Shown piece by piece: positions 11,406 through 21,659 of a stretch of 64,000 bases of DNA; the stretch's first letter is position 1; each line of letters begins with the position of its first letter. Origin of the DNA: Bathymodiolus brooksi (taxonomy: Eukaryota > Mollusca > Bivalvia > Mytilida > Modiolidae). The position numbers and the translations under genes are program-made. The notes under the pieces were generated by a model. The model did not search any database and had not been told where the DNA came from. It was given only the letters and a program-made list of their open reading frames with translations. Location: NCBI GenBank assembly GCA_963680875.1, contig OY804585.1:31424186-31488185 (forward strand), in the 5' to 3' direction.

Positions 11406-11780
11406 CCTAACCACATAATTATAACTATAATTATCAAATATATGAAATATGCTAAAATATATTATATTTACCAAGTACTCTGACAAAGAGCTCATAAAAT
11501 AAACCGTGCTTGAGATAAACGAATCAGTAAGTAAGAATATATCTGACTCTTATTGAATAAATAGGAGAAATATTACCTTTAACAGGGAAAACCGAAGAAT
11601 GTGAAAGTACAAAATGGTTAAGTTTTAACGACGCAGTTCCGGTGATAGTGATCAGAAAAATATCATTTTCTTACCGGATATTTAGTGAATCTTCCGTCTT
11701 TATTTATTTTTATGCACCTCCTACACTTGTCTGTGCTACGTCCATAGATGAATTCAAGGCAGATTGTATCTTGCACCTGG
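11406..11780. other. AT-rich sequence, nothing recognised
   Basis: No open frame, RNA gene or repeat could be supported in this stretch. Confidence 0.4.
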
Positions 11781-11950
11781 GTTAACCCCCAGTTTTTGTT
11801 GGGGCCGTGTTGCTCATCTGTTAAGTTTTCTGTGTTGTGTTGTATGTTTTGTTTGTCTTCGTCCTGTGTCTTGTGTGTTCTATGTTGCCAGTGTCTCTAG
11901 ATTGTCCATTCTTGATTGCCCCTTCGATTTTCTCTAACGTTTATTTACAT
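11781..11950 (+). mobile_element. Dispersed repeat R3 copy
   Basis: A T/G-rich block starts CCCCCAGTTTTTGTTGGGG and ends GATTTTCTCTAACGTTTATT, with TTGATTGCCCCTTCG inside. It matches the arms of the fold-back element at 37131-37703 and a short fragment at 61822-61862. Confidence 0.6.
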
Positions 11951-11982
11951 TAGTAGCTTTGTGAATGAGGAAAGTATCACGA

Positions 11983-12250
11983 GTGTCATTAGGACATTTT
12001 GAAGATACCAAATGGTATTCAGAAGCCGTAAATCAAAGAAGGACATACAATGCAATGACCAAAAGCTATAGGATAAAGCGACAGACAATGATCGACCACA
12101 AAATCCTACACAGAGAACTAAACATTGAGCAACACAGACCTCACTATAACCGGAGTGAACTCTGCTCTGGAAAGGTAACGGTTCCCACTTCACTAATGGC
12201 ATTCGTCGTTTTAATCTTGTTACAAATCTGGTGAAAAATCATGAAAGATG
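11983..12250 (+). mobile_element. Dispersed repeat R1, near full-length copy
   Basis: It begins TTTTGAAGATACCAAATGG, passes through AGAAGCCGTAAATCAAAGAA and the ACATTGAGCAACACAGACC block, and ends near TGGTGAAAAATCATGAAAG. It contains neither coding sequence nor terminal inverted repeats, so its transposition class is unknown. Confidence 0.75.
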
Positions 12251-12423
12251 ACAAGAGGAAAGGATTGTGACTACGAAAACTGGGAAATAGATTATATACA
12301 ATGTACACCAAATAACATGAAAAACGACAAGGATTGTCAGATGTAGCGTTTGTCGACAGAAGTAAAGAGTACTCATCAACATCAGGATTGGTGCCATTTT
12401 ACACTCATTTTATGGTTTTAGTT

Positions 12424-12540
12424 TTGGTCAATAAGGGTAATAACAAAATTAACGAACTCCGAACAATCTTACAAAGGGAAAGTGAAAACTCATAAGTATA
12501 TAAACAGACAAAATCAGTCAACAACCGGAAATATTGAAGA
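12424..12540 (-). mobile_element. Dispersed repeat R4 copy
   Basis: The reverse complement of this segment matches 62480-62590 over about 110 bp at high identity (GACTGATTTTGTCTGTTTAT through TTGTTATTACCCTTATT). The two copies are in opposite orientation 50 kb apart. The function and class are unknown. Confidence 0.65.
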
Positions 12541-12800
12541 CCTTACTGTGACTGATATGTAGAACAGTAATAACAGTTGTGTTCCTTTACTGTAGTGGAC
12601 GTCTAAGTGTAAAATCCGATAGTCTCTCGTGTTTATTTACATTCATATCCCTTAAAAAACGCAATATCCACAGTCATCTGTGACAAATATTTCCTAAAGG
12701 TTTCCCAAGTAATGAAGGCGACCGTAAAACTATCGTAGTTATTATTTCAACTTAACCGCTTGGGTCAAATATGTTCTGTTTGTCGTAAGCACAATCCGGT

Positions 12801-13010
12801 CCTTCCCTCATTCATGGCTTATCACCAGGTTAGTAACAAGAATAACACGATGAATGCCACATGTGGAGCTGGATTACCCTCCAAGAGCACCTAATTCACA
12901 CCGGTTAGTGAGGTCGGTGTTGCTCGATTTTGAGTCTTCTGTGTAATGTTTTGTAGATCATTGTTTGTCCTTCTTCGATTTACGACTTCTGAGTACCCAT
13001 TTGATATCCA
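12801..13010 (-). mobile_element. Dispersed repeat R1 copy abutting the 40-bp array
   Basis: Read on the minus strand this is a near-complete R1, from ACTCAGAAGTCGTAAATCGA at the right to the GTGATAAGCCATGAATGAGG end at the left. Its 5' terminus (GGATATCAAATGGG on the minus strand) lies directly against the first 40-bp monomer. Confidence 0.75.
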
Positions 13011-13011
13011 C

Positions 13012-13808
13012 TAATGATTCAGTATATGTGACATGACTCTATATTATTCTATAATGATTCAGTATATGTGACATGACTCTATATTATTCTATAATGATTC
13101 AGTATATGTGACATGACTCTATATTATTCTATAATGATTCAGTATATGTGACATGACTATATTATTCTATAATGATTCAGTATATGTGACATGACTCTAT
13201 ATTATTCTATAATGATTCAGTATATGTGACATGACTCTATATTATTCTATAATGATTCAGTATATGTGACATGACTCTATATTATTCTATAATGATTCAG
13301 TATATGTGACATGACTCTATATTATTCTATAATGATTCAGTATATGTTACATGACTCTATATTATTCTATAATGATTCAGTATATGTGACATGACTCTAT
13401 ATTATTCTATAATGATTCAGTATATGTGACATGACTCTATATTATTCTATAATGATTCAGTATATGTGACATGACTATATTATTCTATAATGATTCAGTA
13501 TATGTGACATGACTCTATATTATTCTATAATGATTCAGTATATGTGACATGACTCTATATTATTCTATAATGATTCAGTATATGTGACATGACTCTATAT
13601 TATTCTATAATGATTCGGTATATGTGACATGACTCTATATTATTCTATAATGATTCAGTATATGTGACATGACTCTATATTATTCTATAATGATTCAGTA
13701 TATGTGACATGACTCTATATTATTCTATAATAATTCAGTATATGTGACATGACTCTATATTATTCTATAATGATTCAGTATATGTGACATGACTCTATAT
13801 TATTCTAA
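13012..13808. repeat. 40-bp AT-rich minisatellite, ~20 copies
   Basis: The monomer is AATGATTCAGTATATGTGAC followed by ATGACTCTATATTATTCTAT. Copies are nearly identical, and at least two are 38-bp forms that lack one CT (near 13156 and 13470). It starts exactly where the R1 copy ends. Confidence 0.97.
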
Positions 13809-14037
13809 TCATTCCAGAACACATGTCCTTCCAGTCATTAAGTTGTTGGATTTTTCATTCGTACTCGTACTAAAAAAAGGCCAAGACGAACGCACTGTCA
13901 ATTATATACATGTACAGTGTTCTGATCGGGCGATTTTGGATTAAAAAACGAAAACAAACTCAAACATTTTATGACCAAGGTATGTGTCCTTTTCTGTGGT
14001 GGTAGGTATTATTCAAATTGATTTTCTTGTATTGTTT
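13809..14037. other. Spacer between two minisatellites
   Basis: AT-rich sequence with no recognised gene or repeat. Confidence 0.4.
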
Positions 14038-14308
14038 TACCATTATTTCCGACTCTGGTACTCTATGTACCATTATTGCCGACTCTGGTACTCTATGTAC
14101 CATTATTTCCGACTCTGGTACTCTATGTACCATTATTGCCGACTCTGGTACTCTATGTACCATTATTTCCGACTCTGGTACTCTATGTACCATTATTTCC
14201 GACTCTGGTACTCTATGTACCATTATTTCCGACTCGGGTACTCTATGTACCATTATTTCCGACTCTGGTACTCTATGTACCATTATTTCCGACTCTGGTA
14301 CTCTATGT
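14038..14308. repeat. 30-bp minisatellite, 9 copies
   Basis: The monomer is CATTATTTCCGACTCTGGTA plus CTCTATGTAC. TTTCC alternates with TTGCC in the first copies. Because 30 is a multiple of three, several frames stay open across the array. This is periodicity, not coding. Confidence 0.96.
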
Positions 14309-14667
14309 TCGGTGTATTATCATCTATACCAATACACAACCAAAAATAAAGAATACAATATCTAGTAGTTTTATGTTTAATATACAGTTAATTGTTTACA
14401 ATTATAATTATATGTATTTGTCAATCCCGGAGTATAGAAATAGAACCTAGTTGATCGTCTAATACACAACTCTCCCCCAGGGCGCGGCGTAAATGCGTGC
14501 ATATTTTCTGAGAATGTCATGTCCCTTGCATGTATAAGACAACCAATGAGCAACATTTTGTTTGAAGTGGTCCTTGGTGGCACGTTGCTTGGCAATTATT
14601 TTTTCGATTACATTCATCATCATTCTCCTCTTTACTAGTGGCAATCAAAACATCCGCCATCAGATCC
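14309..14667. other. AT-rich sequence, nothing recognised
   Basis: No gene or repeat is supported between the 30-bp array and the next R1 copy. Confidence 0.35.
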
Positions 14668-14838
14668 ATACAAAGAAGAGTTTGAAGGTACCAAAGGGGT
14701 AATCAGACAGTACAGACAATACAATGGCCAAAAGGACAAACAACGATCTACAAAAGATTACACATAAAACCAAAGATCGAGTAACACGAACCCCACTAAA
14801 AACCGGGGGTGAACTTAGTGCCACCCTAGCTTTTATCT
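14668..14838 (+). mobile_element. Dispersed repeat R1, 5' two-thirds
   Basis: It begins AGAGTTTGAAGGTACCAAAG and retains GGCCAAAAGGACAAACAACG and CGAACCCCACTAAAAACCGG. It breaks off after GGGGGTGAACTTAGTGCC, so the distal third is missing. Confidence 0.75.
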
Positions 14839-15186
14839 GTATACATTCTTTATTGTTTGTAAACTTGCAGCATTGATGAAGGAGTGCTAACTGTACGTTA
14901 AACAACAATCAATTTATTTTATTGGTGATTAACATCGCCTTCAATATTTTGTAGGCTATATCATCGCGGTCAGTGTTATTGGTAGACGAAACCCGAGAGT
15001 ACATGAAGAAAACTTGACTTACATCAAGCCACTAATCATCGCCCACAACGAGTTGTAAAAAGCTGCTACAATGATGCTTAACTTGATATGGGCTTTCTTC
15101 CAACACACACCAGCCAACTAACTGCCCAGATACTAAATTGTTTGTTTAATTTTCTCTCGCATACACAATTAATACATTGAATCAAT
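14839..15186. other. Intergenic sequence, nothing recognised
   Basis: No supported gene, RNA or repeat was seen here. Confidence 0.35.
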
Positions 15187-15370
15187 CCCTCCCTCAGGTA
15201 TATGTGACCTTAGCCAATTTTGACTATCCTGTTTAGGCCCCTTAGGTTTCTTGCTCCAAAACATTTTTACATTATTTCATTTCCAATCTTTTGGCTTTGG
15301 TTGTATACGTACCTGATGCAGGTTATTCCAGAAACGCGTCGTGCGCATTATGTGTTTTTTATTACTCATA
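15187..15370 (+). mobile_element. Dispersed repeat R2 copy
   Basis: It shares CCTCAGGTATATGTGACC, GACTATCCTGTTTAGGCCCC and GGTTATTCCAGAAACGCGTC with the copy at 44753-44925. The last motif recalls a repeat familiar from mussel genomes. There is no coding capacity. Confidence 0.7.
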
Positions 15371-15586
15371 AAAACTACCGTTAGTTTGTGACAAATATCT
15401 TATAACGGTAAAAAAAACATTTCAAGAGATGACCTTTAAAAGTAGCCACACCTTGATAAATTGAAACATTCACAAAAATACATTTCACAATAAGGGAGAC
15501 AATTATTTCCCTGTCCTCAGTTTACGCGACTATTTGAATGGAAACATGTTGATAGTTTACTTATGCAAATATATTATTTAAGAAAT

Positions 15587-15650
15587 GTTTTTGAAGATAC
15601 TAAAGGGATAACTAGAAGCCGTAAATCGAAGGAGAGACAAAACAATCATA
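15587..15650 (+). mobile_element. R1 5' fragment
   Basis: Only the first 60 or so bases of R1 are present (TTTTGAAGATACTAAAGGG to AATCGAAGGAGAGACAA). As at 44753-45262, it follows an R2 copy on the same strand. Confidence 0.6.
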
Positions 15651-15776
15651 AAGCTTCATAAAGACAATAATTGTTCCATTTTACGTTAAATGATACCAAC
15701 ATAAGCACCAATACTATTATTTATGTCAGTATATAGGATCACCAAAGCGCGTTTGGCAATGTATTGCATTGTAGTA

Positions 15777-16903
15777 CTATTGAGCATTGTCAGAATGGTG
15801 ATCTACTTCACTCTGACTCGTGTTGTTTCGTGTATTTGAAGAAGTTCCACTTGTTCTCGCCTGTAATGTAGAATATGTCGGCGGTGGATGTCCATGAGTT
15901 AAGGATGAATATTTTGGTGGTGGAGATAATGTTCGATTGTCACATGGGTAAATTGTTCCATAATGTCTTTGTGAGTGAAGATACGAGGGCGGTGGGTAGT
16001 GAAATCGAATTCCTGAAAATAACATTATGATAATTTTACCAAAAAAAATAAGAAGAATACTAACGTGAAAATTATCAAAAAATACACCCTTTATGACAAA
16101 AGTTATAAAAACCTACCATCCTTATAGGGACTGAGCAGAGGCTAATAATACACAACACATGACGTTTTATGAAACATTTGACCTTGAGATGTAACAACGA
16201 CCCAACTGAAATTGTCTTTCAATTGATAAAAAGCAGAATATGATATTTATTTTTGGTAATATTTTGAATCCTAGAGAATTGACTAAAACACCGCCATTGT
16301 CCATTATGTGATAAGTTACCATCAAAAGGCTATTAATGAATGTGCATGTGTTCATGATCGTGACAATGATCATATGATATTTTTATTTCATCTACTAAAT
16401 ATGCATTCAATGCCTATCATCAGTAACATTTTCGAGTTCGCCTCAATCCTGGGGGAGGAGTATTCAATTCAAGGCTATGTGATAAGGTTTGTCAGTGACA
16501 TACAAGTTTCCCACCAATACAACTACATTTGGGATTTCCACTCCAAACACTCACGAATACTGAACAGTATTGCAACATAGAAATAAAGCAATGTGTTGTT
16601 TTTGTTATAAAAACAAATTCTGTAACCACTTTCCATGATGCATCCACTTTCGCGGCGAAAGACCACATATTGATATATATCCTAATAGTATATCTTTCTA
16701 TCATCAAACGATTCACTGTGTACATACCATTTTGTGATGATGGATCCGTTGTCCTGGAAGGACGGATTCTCGGAGTAGCTTCAGTTGTTTTCAGACAACC
16801 CCATGCATATCCCAGCATTGCACAGATACCAAAACATATTGCAGCAATAACTACAATAGCAATTAACAAACCGACCACAGTACCAATTATAGTGTAGAAT
16901 GTT
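15777..16903 (-). CDS. Single-pass membrane protein with three PPPxY motifs (C-terminal two exons)
   Basis: Two minus-strand exons join in frame. Exon 16728-16903 follows an acceptor TTTTATTTACAG and ends at the donor GTATGT. Exon 15777-16012 follows an acceptor ATTTTCAG and ends at a TAG stop. The first exon encodes a membrane helix (TIIGTVVGLLIAIVVIAAIC) followed by a short Cys-containing juxtamembrane stretch. The second encodes a Pro/Tyr/Ser/Thr-rich tail with PPPSY, PPPKY and PPPTY. PPxY motifs bind WW domains of Nedd4-type ubiquitin ligases, so a role as an adaptor in trafficking or receptor turnover is a reasonable inference. The topology fits the Shisa/WBP1/CYYR1-like group. The joined part gives 58 + 1 + 77 residues, and the N-terminal exons are annotated separately with less certainty. 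Confidence 0.65.
16430..16545 (+). mobile_element. Degenerate SINE type-A fragment in the intron
   Basis: The stretch GTGATAAGGTTTGTCAGTGAC is almost identical to the middle of the SINE at 18412, and CACCAATACAACTACA follows like its tail. The head is eroded. Confidence 0.45.
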
Positions 16904-17440
16904 CTGTAAATAAAACAAGACAATGTCATGGAATGCCATTGTATATACTGGATTATAGAGACGGTTCCTTGGGCACAATCAACAGAGCTGGTTAGCATGT
17001 CCCCGGTCGGCGGATAGGGGGTGACCTCTGGATGGGAGGTTGTCGGGTTATGATACTGAATGCCTAACTGTAGACCTTTGTTGGTGCCGCTTTTGGAGGG
17101 TACCACACTTCTGACACATTAAAGAATAGTCATATATATTTCGTTAAAACAAAGAGTAGGTGCATTATATAACGGCCACAAAAGGCTACACCACTCATCA
17201 CACCACATTTCCAGTGGCAGTCAATGTCGTTGTCCCATCCCGCCCTCATTTTTGTGTATTGTTTAGATATTGTTGAACGTTTTCTCGACCTGAATATGTA
17301 TGAAATATTTGCCATTGACGGTTATTCAACCAACAATTAATTATATCAATTATTTTATCTTAAATGCATTTGTATTATATCGTGGATTGGGTTAAGAAGG
17401 CTGACTTCCGACCAGTTCACAATTAATCCGGGCTTTCCTT
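16904..17440. other. Intron sequence of the PPPxY gene
   Basis: This lies between the membrane-helix exon and the SINE/hAT cluster, on the predicted intron side. It contains a GC-richer patch (16980-17100) that may be an old repeat. No exon with a convincing acceptor and donor was found, although a Cys-containing frame at 17165-17280 was inspected. Confidence 0.35.
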
Positions 17441-17507
17441 CCTAAATAGGTCTGGTTGACACGATATAGCAGACAAATTGTTGAAGTCACAATTAGCAGT
17501 AAGCACC
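17441..17507 (+). mobile_element. SINE type-B tail fragment
   Basis: The segment with CACGATATAGCAGACAAATTG and CAGTAAGCACCA matches the 3' end of the type-B SINE at 17704-18050. Confidence 0.5.
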
Positions 17508-17513
17508 AGTATT

Positions 17514-17703
17514 CAGGGGCGGATCCAGGGGGGGGGGGTGCACCCGGCGCGCGCGCCCCTAAAATTGGAAAAAATATGATTTTTTGGCGTAAAATCGTGA
17601 TTATTCACACGAAATACCCAAAAAAATTTCGCGCCTCCCTCCGCTCGGCGCAATTTTTTTTAAGTGCGCCCTCCCCTAACTTGAAATCCTGAATCCGCCC
17701 CTG
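17514..17703. mobile_element. 190-bp hAT-like MITE with CAGGGGCGGATCC ends
   Basis: The left end CAGGGGCGGATCCAG and right end CTGAATCCGCCCCTG are terminal inverted repeats of the classic hAT pattern. The direct repeat AGTATT abuts both ends (17508-17513 and 17704-17709). The interior is unusually GC-rich near the left end (G run, then GCGCGCGCGCC) and has no transposase. Confidence 0.88.
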
Positions 17704-18050
17704 AGTATTGGTGTTGTAATGGTTAGTGTGTTAACCTTGAGTGTGGTAGATCGTGATTTCGAGTCAAACCTAAGACTATAAAATTGGTATTTGCTGCTTC
17801 TCCGCTAAGCACAATAATTTGAGAAGCAAGAGCAAAAACTGGTTGCCCCAGAATCAGGATAATGTGGAGCGACATGTCTACCCGCGGACGGTTGTTGTGT
17901 CAGTGAGCTAGCACTATAAAGATCCATTCAAGTGTGTTTGTCAAAAACAAAGCGGATATGATCATCTCTTCAAAATGTACCTTGTTCTCGCCATAATATA
18001 GCTGAAAAATTGCTCATGTCGCAGTAAGCAACAACCATTCACTCACTCTA
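17704..18050 (+). mobile_element. SINE with tail type B
   Basis: It contains TCCGCTAAGCAC, then GACATGTCTACCCGCGGAC, then AAGCGGATATGATCATCTC and CGCCATAATATAGCTGAAAA. These blocks recur in reverse orientation at 38035-38435, which retains the tRNA-like head. It is probably a polymerase III SINE whose head is eroded here. Confidence 0.7.
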
Positions 18051-18212
18051 TGTTTAAGCAATAAATTCATCCCAGTAAAATAAGTCCATTTCTATTTACA
18101 AATATTTCCAGTAAAATAAGGTTACAAATTTTCTGAGTTTAAAATGTCTTCGAAATAATTTTCCTAGTTGAAATGAACCATGGGACATTTCTTCCAATAT
18201 TAAATATGATAC

Positions 18213-18370
18213 AAGGAGTAATTTTATTCCATCTAGACCAATTGTACCCAAGGACTTATTTTATTCCATCTAGACCAATTGTACACAAGAACTTATTTTA
18301 TTCCATCTAGACCAATTGTACACAAGGACTTATTTTATTCCATCTAGACCAATTGTACACAAGCACTTAT
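18213..18370. repeat. 37-bp minisatellite, ~4 copies
   Basis: The monomer is TTATTTTATTCCATCTAGACC plus AATTGTACACAAGGAC, with single-base differences between copies. Confidence 0.9.
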
Positions 18371-18411
18371 TGTACTGTTACATATGCACATCACTATTTT
18401 ACAAATTGCTG

Positions 18412-18650
18412 GGTGCGTCGTGGCCGTGGGCGTATGGTAGTTGGATTTATAACTACCTGTGCAATCAATGCATGTCACCACTAAAGCTGTGAGTTCGAAT
18501 CTCGTTCATGGCGAGGTACAACATTATGTGATAAAGTTTGTCAGTGACTTGTTTACTCCAGGTACTCCGGTTTCCTCCATCAATAAAACTGACCGCCGCG
18601 ATATAACTGAAATATTGTCGAAAGTGACGTTAAACGCTATAACCCTAACC
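18412..18650 (+). mobile_element. tRNA-headed SINE, tail type A (second full copy)
   Basis: The B box is GTTCGAATCTC near 18493. Then come GTGATAAAGTTTGTCAGTGAC, the GGTACTCCGGTTTCCTCC block and the ACCGCCGCGATATAACTGAA tail. It ends in two CCCTAA units (AACCCTAACCCT), a simple SINE tail rather than a telomere. Confidence 0.85.
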
Positions 18651-19023
18651 CTGCAAATTGCTTATAATATATATTTCCATTAATATTCATTTAATTTTTT
18701 TAGATTTATGTTTTCACAATTTTCTTATTTATCAATTACAGATTTGAAGAAAAAAAATATAATAAAAATGCACCTAACATTGTATCAGAATCAAAGATCA
18801 TAATATATTGTCGAGTGATCGTAGCTCATTGGCTTATGTATCTTATCTACAAACCTACTCATTATTTAGTTACAGACGCTTAAAAATAGATACAAACAGG
18901 GAAACTGTAAAAACAATCGACTATTAAATATGTTATCTTAGGCGCGATGTTGGTGACACTTGACGTTACACATAATTAACATTGAAAAGAACATTTCGCG
19001 TCTTCTTTTTCATTTATTCTTCC
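18651..19023. other. AT-rich intron sequence
   Basis: Nothing beyond AT-rich sequence is visible. If the gene model is right, this lies in the long intron of the PPPxY gene. Confidence 0.35.
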
Positions 19024-19190
19024 TTATTTGTGTTTGCATACCGTGGGTTTGGTTAGGATGGAGGTGGTGTGGGTGTGTTTTATTTGTGTTTACATACCGT
19101 GGGTTTGGTTAGGATGGAGGTGGTGTGGGTGTGTTTTATTTGTGTTTGCATACCGTGGGTTTGGTTAGGATGGAGGTGGTGTGGGTGTGT
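19024..19190. repeat. 57-bp tandem repeat, ~3 copies
   Basis: The unit contains CATACCGTGGGTTTGGTTAG and GATGGAGGTGGTGTGGGTGT. The plus strand is strongly G-biased. Confidence 0.92.
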
Positions 19191-20699
19191 TTTGATGTAT
19201 TGTTCTTTATTTCGGAATTTCACTTTTTGTTTTTATTGATTTTTATTTTATTTTGGCTTGCTTGTATATATATGTGTTGTTGGTGTTTTCCTTTAGGTGT
19301 TTATTTCAATGTTTGTTTGTTTGCTTATTTATTTCGTTTGTATTCCCTTTTTGTATTTATTTATTGTTTATGTTATGTGACTGTACTTTATCATTTTTTC
19401 TTTGAAAGTATATCTTGCTCTAAAACGAGATTATCATATTCTGTTTGTTTACTGATTGATTGTATACGTTGTATTCTTGAAAATTTCTCGTAATATCTTA
19501 TGTATAATCTAGCGAAATTATAATTAAAATAATTCAGTTCACATTTTTAATTTTCATATAAATCAATTATATTCGCGATTTATTTTTAACTATTATATAA
19601 TTATAGTTTCTACAATGCACACATTCTTTTTTGCAATGCTTGTTCAAAAATGACACACACAAAAATTTAGGTCATGAATTCATTTTTAATTAGGGTCGCT
19701 TGAGTAAGCGGAAACACATCGTTATTTTTTCAGGTTTGGTATATTTTTGTATTTTATTTTCGATCTTTTGTTGGTTGTTTTTCAAGTTTTGATATCGTTT
19801 GTTTGTTTTTAGCATCGCTTTTTTTTCAGTTGTTGTTTATTTGTTTTAATTTTAATAGAAAAATATAGAAGTAGCGCGACGTTATTTTGCCGTCGATAAG
19901 AAAACAACGTTTACTGGACAAATTGGGAAACGATCTACAATTTTACGCAAAAATCGTGATTTTTATCCGAAATCAAGTTTATTAAGTTCATTCTCTGCAC
20001 TGAAAATGAACATTTTTTGTTATTTGGATTTAGCACGAAAATTATGAGCGAAATATATAGTTCGAATGTGTAAAGTTTTATACTTCGTGGTTTTTTTACG
20101 TCAAGTTGCAACTGGACATTTTGTTGACCTTACTCCATTAGGAATATTTTTTAACTTGCTTTAAAAAAATCATTTTTAAAAAGACTTTTTCGTTTTTGAA
20201 GATAATAACATTTGATATGTATACTTTTTTTGTGAAAATTTTGTAAAACATAGCTGAAATAAAGCTTGTTATATGACATGCAGATGTTTTTCCTTCAGCG
20301 TTACGTTCCTGTCTTTCCATGAACTTACCGATTTTTTGCTTCAAGCATTGCTTTAAACAGAAATCGTTAATGGGGTCATAGAACACGATGACTCTGCTTC
20401 CGGTCCCACAAAAAAAAATGGTCCGAAAAACGTATTTTTAGGTTTTTACTGAGAAAATAAATTCGTTTTCAAAAGCAAAAATAAACCTAATCTAATATAA
20501 TAAAACAATTATTCGCATAATTCCCTATACAAGCATGTATCGGAAATAAAAATCCATCAATCTAAAAAAAATATACATTCGTTTTACTTATTTCATGTTC
20601 TATTTAGTCAAAGTATCACCAATAGCGCGCGTAACGTCTCATATGATGGAATACAATGAAAAACGAAAATACCACAATGTCGGAATAATTTGAAAAATG
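19191..20699. other. Long AT-rich intron sequence
   Basis: Poly-T and poly-A rich sequence without a supportable gene. A consensus splice donor (TCG|GTAAGT on the minus strand, near 20325) follows a short open frame, but no matching acceptor or family similarity supports an exon. Confidence 0.35.
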
Positions 20700-20877
20700 T
20701 AGTCAAACCTGCCTCAAAGGGCACCTCAATATAACAAATCACTGTCTATAAAGGGCAGTCTCATTTCACCATTAATGAATAGTGCATATAATTTAACCTG
20801 CATATAAAGGGCAGCTTCTCAGAAAGGCCACATTTTCAGATTCCCTTGAATGGCCTTTATATACAGATTTGACTGTA
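20700..20877. mobile_element. TA-flanked MITE with GTCAAACCTG ends
   Basis: The left end TAGTCAAACCTG and right end CAGATTTGACTGTA form an imperfect terminal inverted repeat flanked by TA. The interior repeats AAAGGGCA/AAAGGCCA blocks. The sequence around 45480-45570 carries the same flanks (GTCGGAAcAATT...ATCATAGAAAGAGG) without this insert, which supports the boundaries. Confidence 0.7.
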
Positions 20878-21046
20878 TAATCCAAAAATCATAGAAAGAG
20901 GAAAATTGTATACCTCTAAACACACATATATACACGAGAAAAAAAGTGAAACATGATCACTTACTTTCCTGTCTTGGTACAGACACTTCATTAAAAAGTG
21001 ACAGAGTTAAATAAAGAATAAAAACAATTTAAGACAATTATCAAAT

Positions 21047-21240
21047 TACCAAAGGGGCAATTAGAAGCCGTAAATCGAAAACAGACAATACAATGACGAA
21101 AAAAAATCCCACTAAAACCGGAAGTGGGTGGTAGCTGAGGTGTTCAGGGAAGGAAAGCTGTTACTGCTCTACTAGTGACACCTGTCGTTCTACTCTGGTT
21201 AAAAATCCGATGACAAGTTATGAAAGAGGACATGTTTCAT
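21047..21240 (+). mobile_element. Dispersed repeat R1, internally deleted copy
   Basis: It begins TTACCAAAGGGGCAATTAG and AGAAGCCGTAAATCGAAAA, then jumps to CCCACTAAAACCGG, so the GATCTACAAAACA segment is missing. It ends near ATGACAAGTTATGAAAGAGG. Confidence 0.7.
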
Positions 21241-21294
21241 TATGTTATATCACCAATTATATATCTTTTTAAAAGAATGTCTCCCGATTTACCA

Positions 21295-21375
21295 TTCTTC
21301 AAAATTCATGAGCATGAATCACCGGGTTTATAACAAAAGTAACACAACGGATGGCATATGTGGATTAGGAACTGT
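21295..21375 (-). mobile_element. R1 3' fragment
   Basis: On the minus strand this carries the distal R1 blocks (the CCACATATGCCATCCGTTGTG and AACCCGGTGATTCATG pattern). It lies upstream of the R1 copy that holds the 42-bp array. Confidence 0.5.
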
Positions 21376-21489
21376 TACCATAGCAATATCTGATGAATAA
21401 GACAGCTAAAGCTGCTGAATAAGCGCCTTAGCCATTTCTTTCATGGAAAAAAGTGTTTATTATAAATTATTAAATAATGAGTGCTTATC

Positions 21490-21540
21490 GATTCTTTCAA
21501 CAATATTTCAGTTACTACGCTGGATTTCACCAGTAGAGTA
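21490..21540 (-). mobile_element. SINE type-A tail fragment
   Basis: The reverse complement reads CTGGTGAAATCC...AACTGAAATATTGTTGAAAG, matching the type-A SINE 3' end. Confidence 0.5.
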
Positions 21541-21659
21541 AAAAACGACACTCGATTCGTCTAGAATCTAATTTGATTTGTCGCGGGATCACGTTTTATT
21601 TATGTTATTTTTAGTTATACTTGTGTCCAACACGATTTCCATATCAGATGATATTCGTG

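Noticed and set aside
13012..14308. Possible CRISPR-like arrays
   Set aside because: Units are directly contiguous with no unique spacers, and the window is plainly eukaryotic.
17130..17315. Cys-containing minus-strand frame considered as the missing ectodomain exon of the PPPxY gene
   Set aside because: It lacks a pyrimidine-tract acceptor and a consensus donor, and the Cys spacing does not match the paired CC pattern.
18640..18652. Telomere-like AACCCTAACCCT
   Set aside because: Only two units at the end of a SINE; this is a simple-repeat tail, not a telomere or interstitial telomeric block.
20138..20386. Minus-strand frame with a perfect GTAAGT donor near 20325
   Set aside because: No convincing acceptor, no recognisable family, and a low-complexity Lys/Phe-rich continuation. 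It was not called as an exon.
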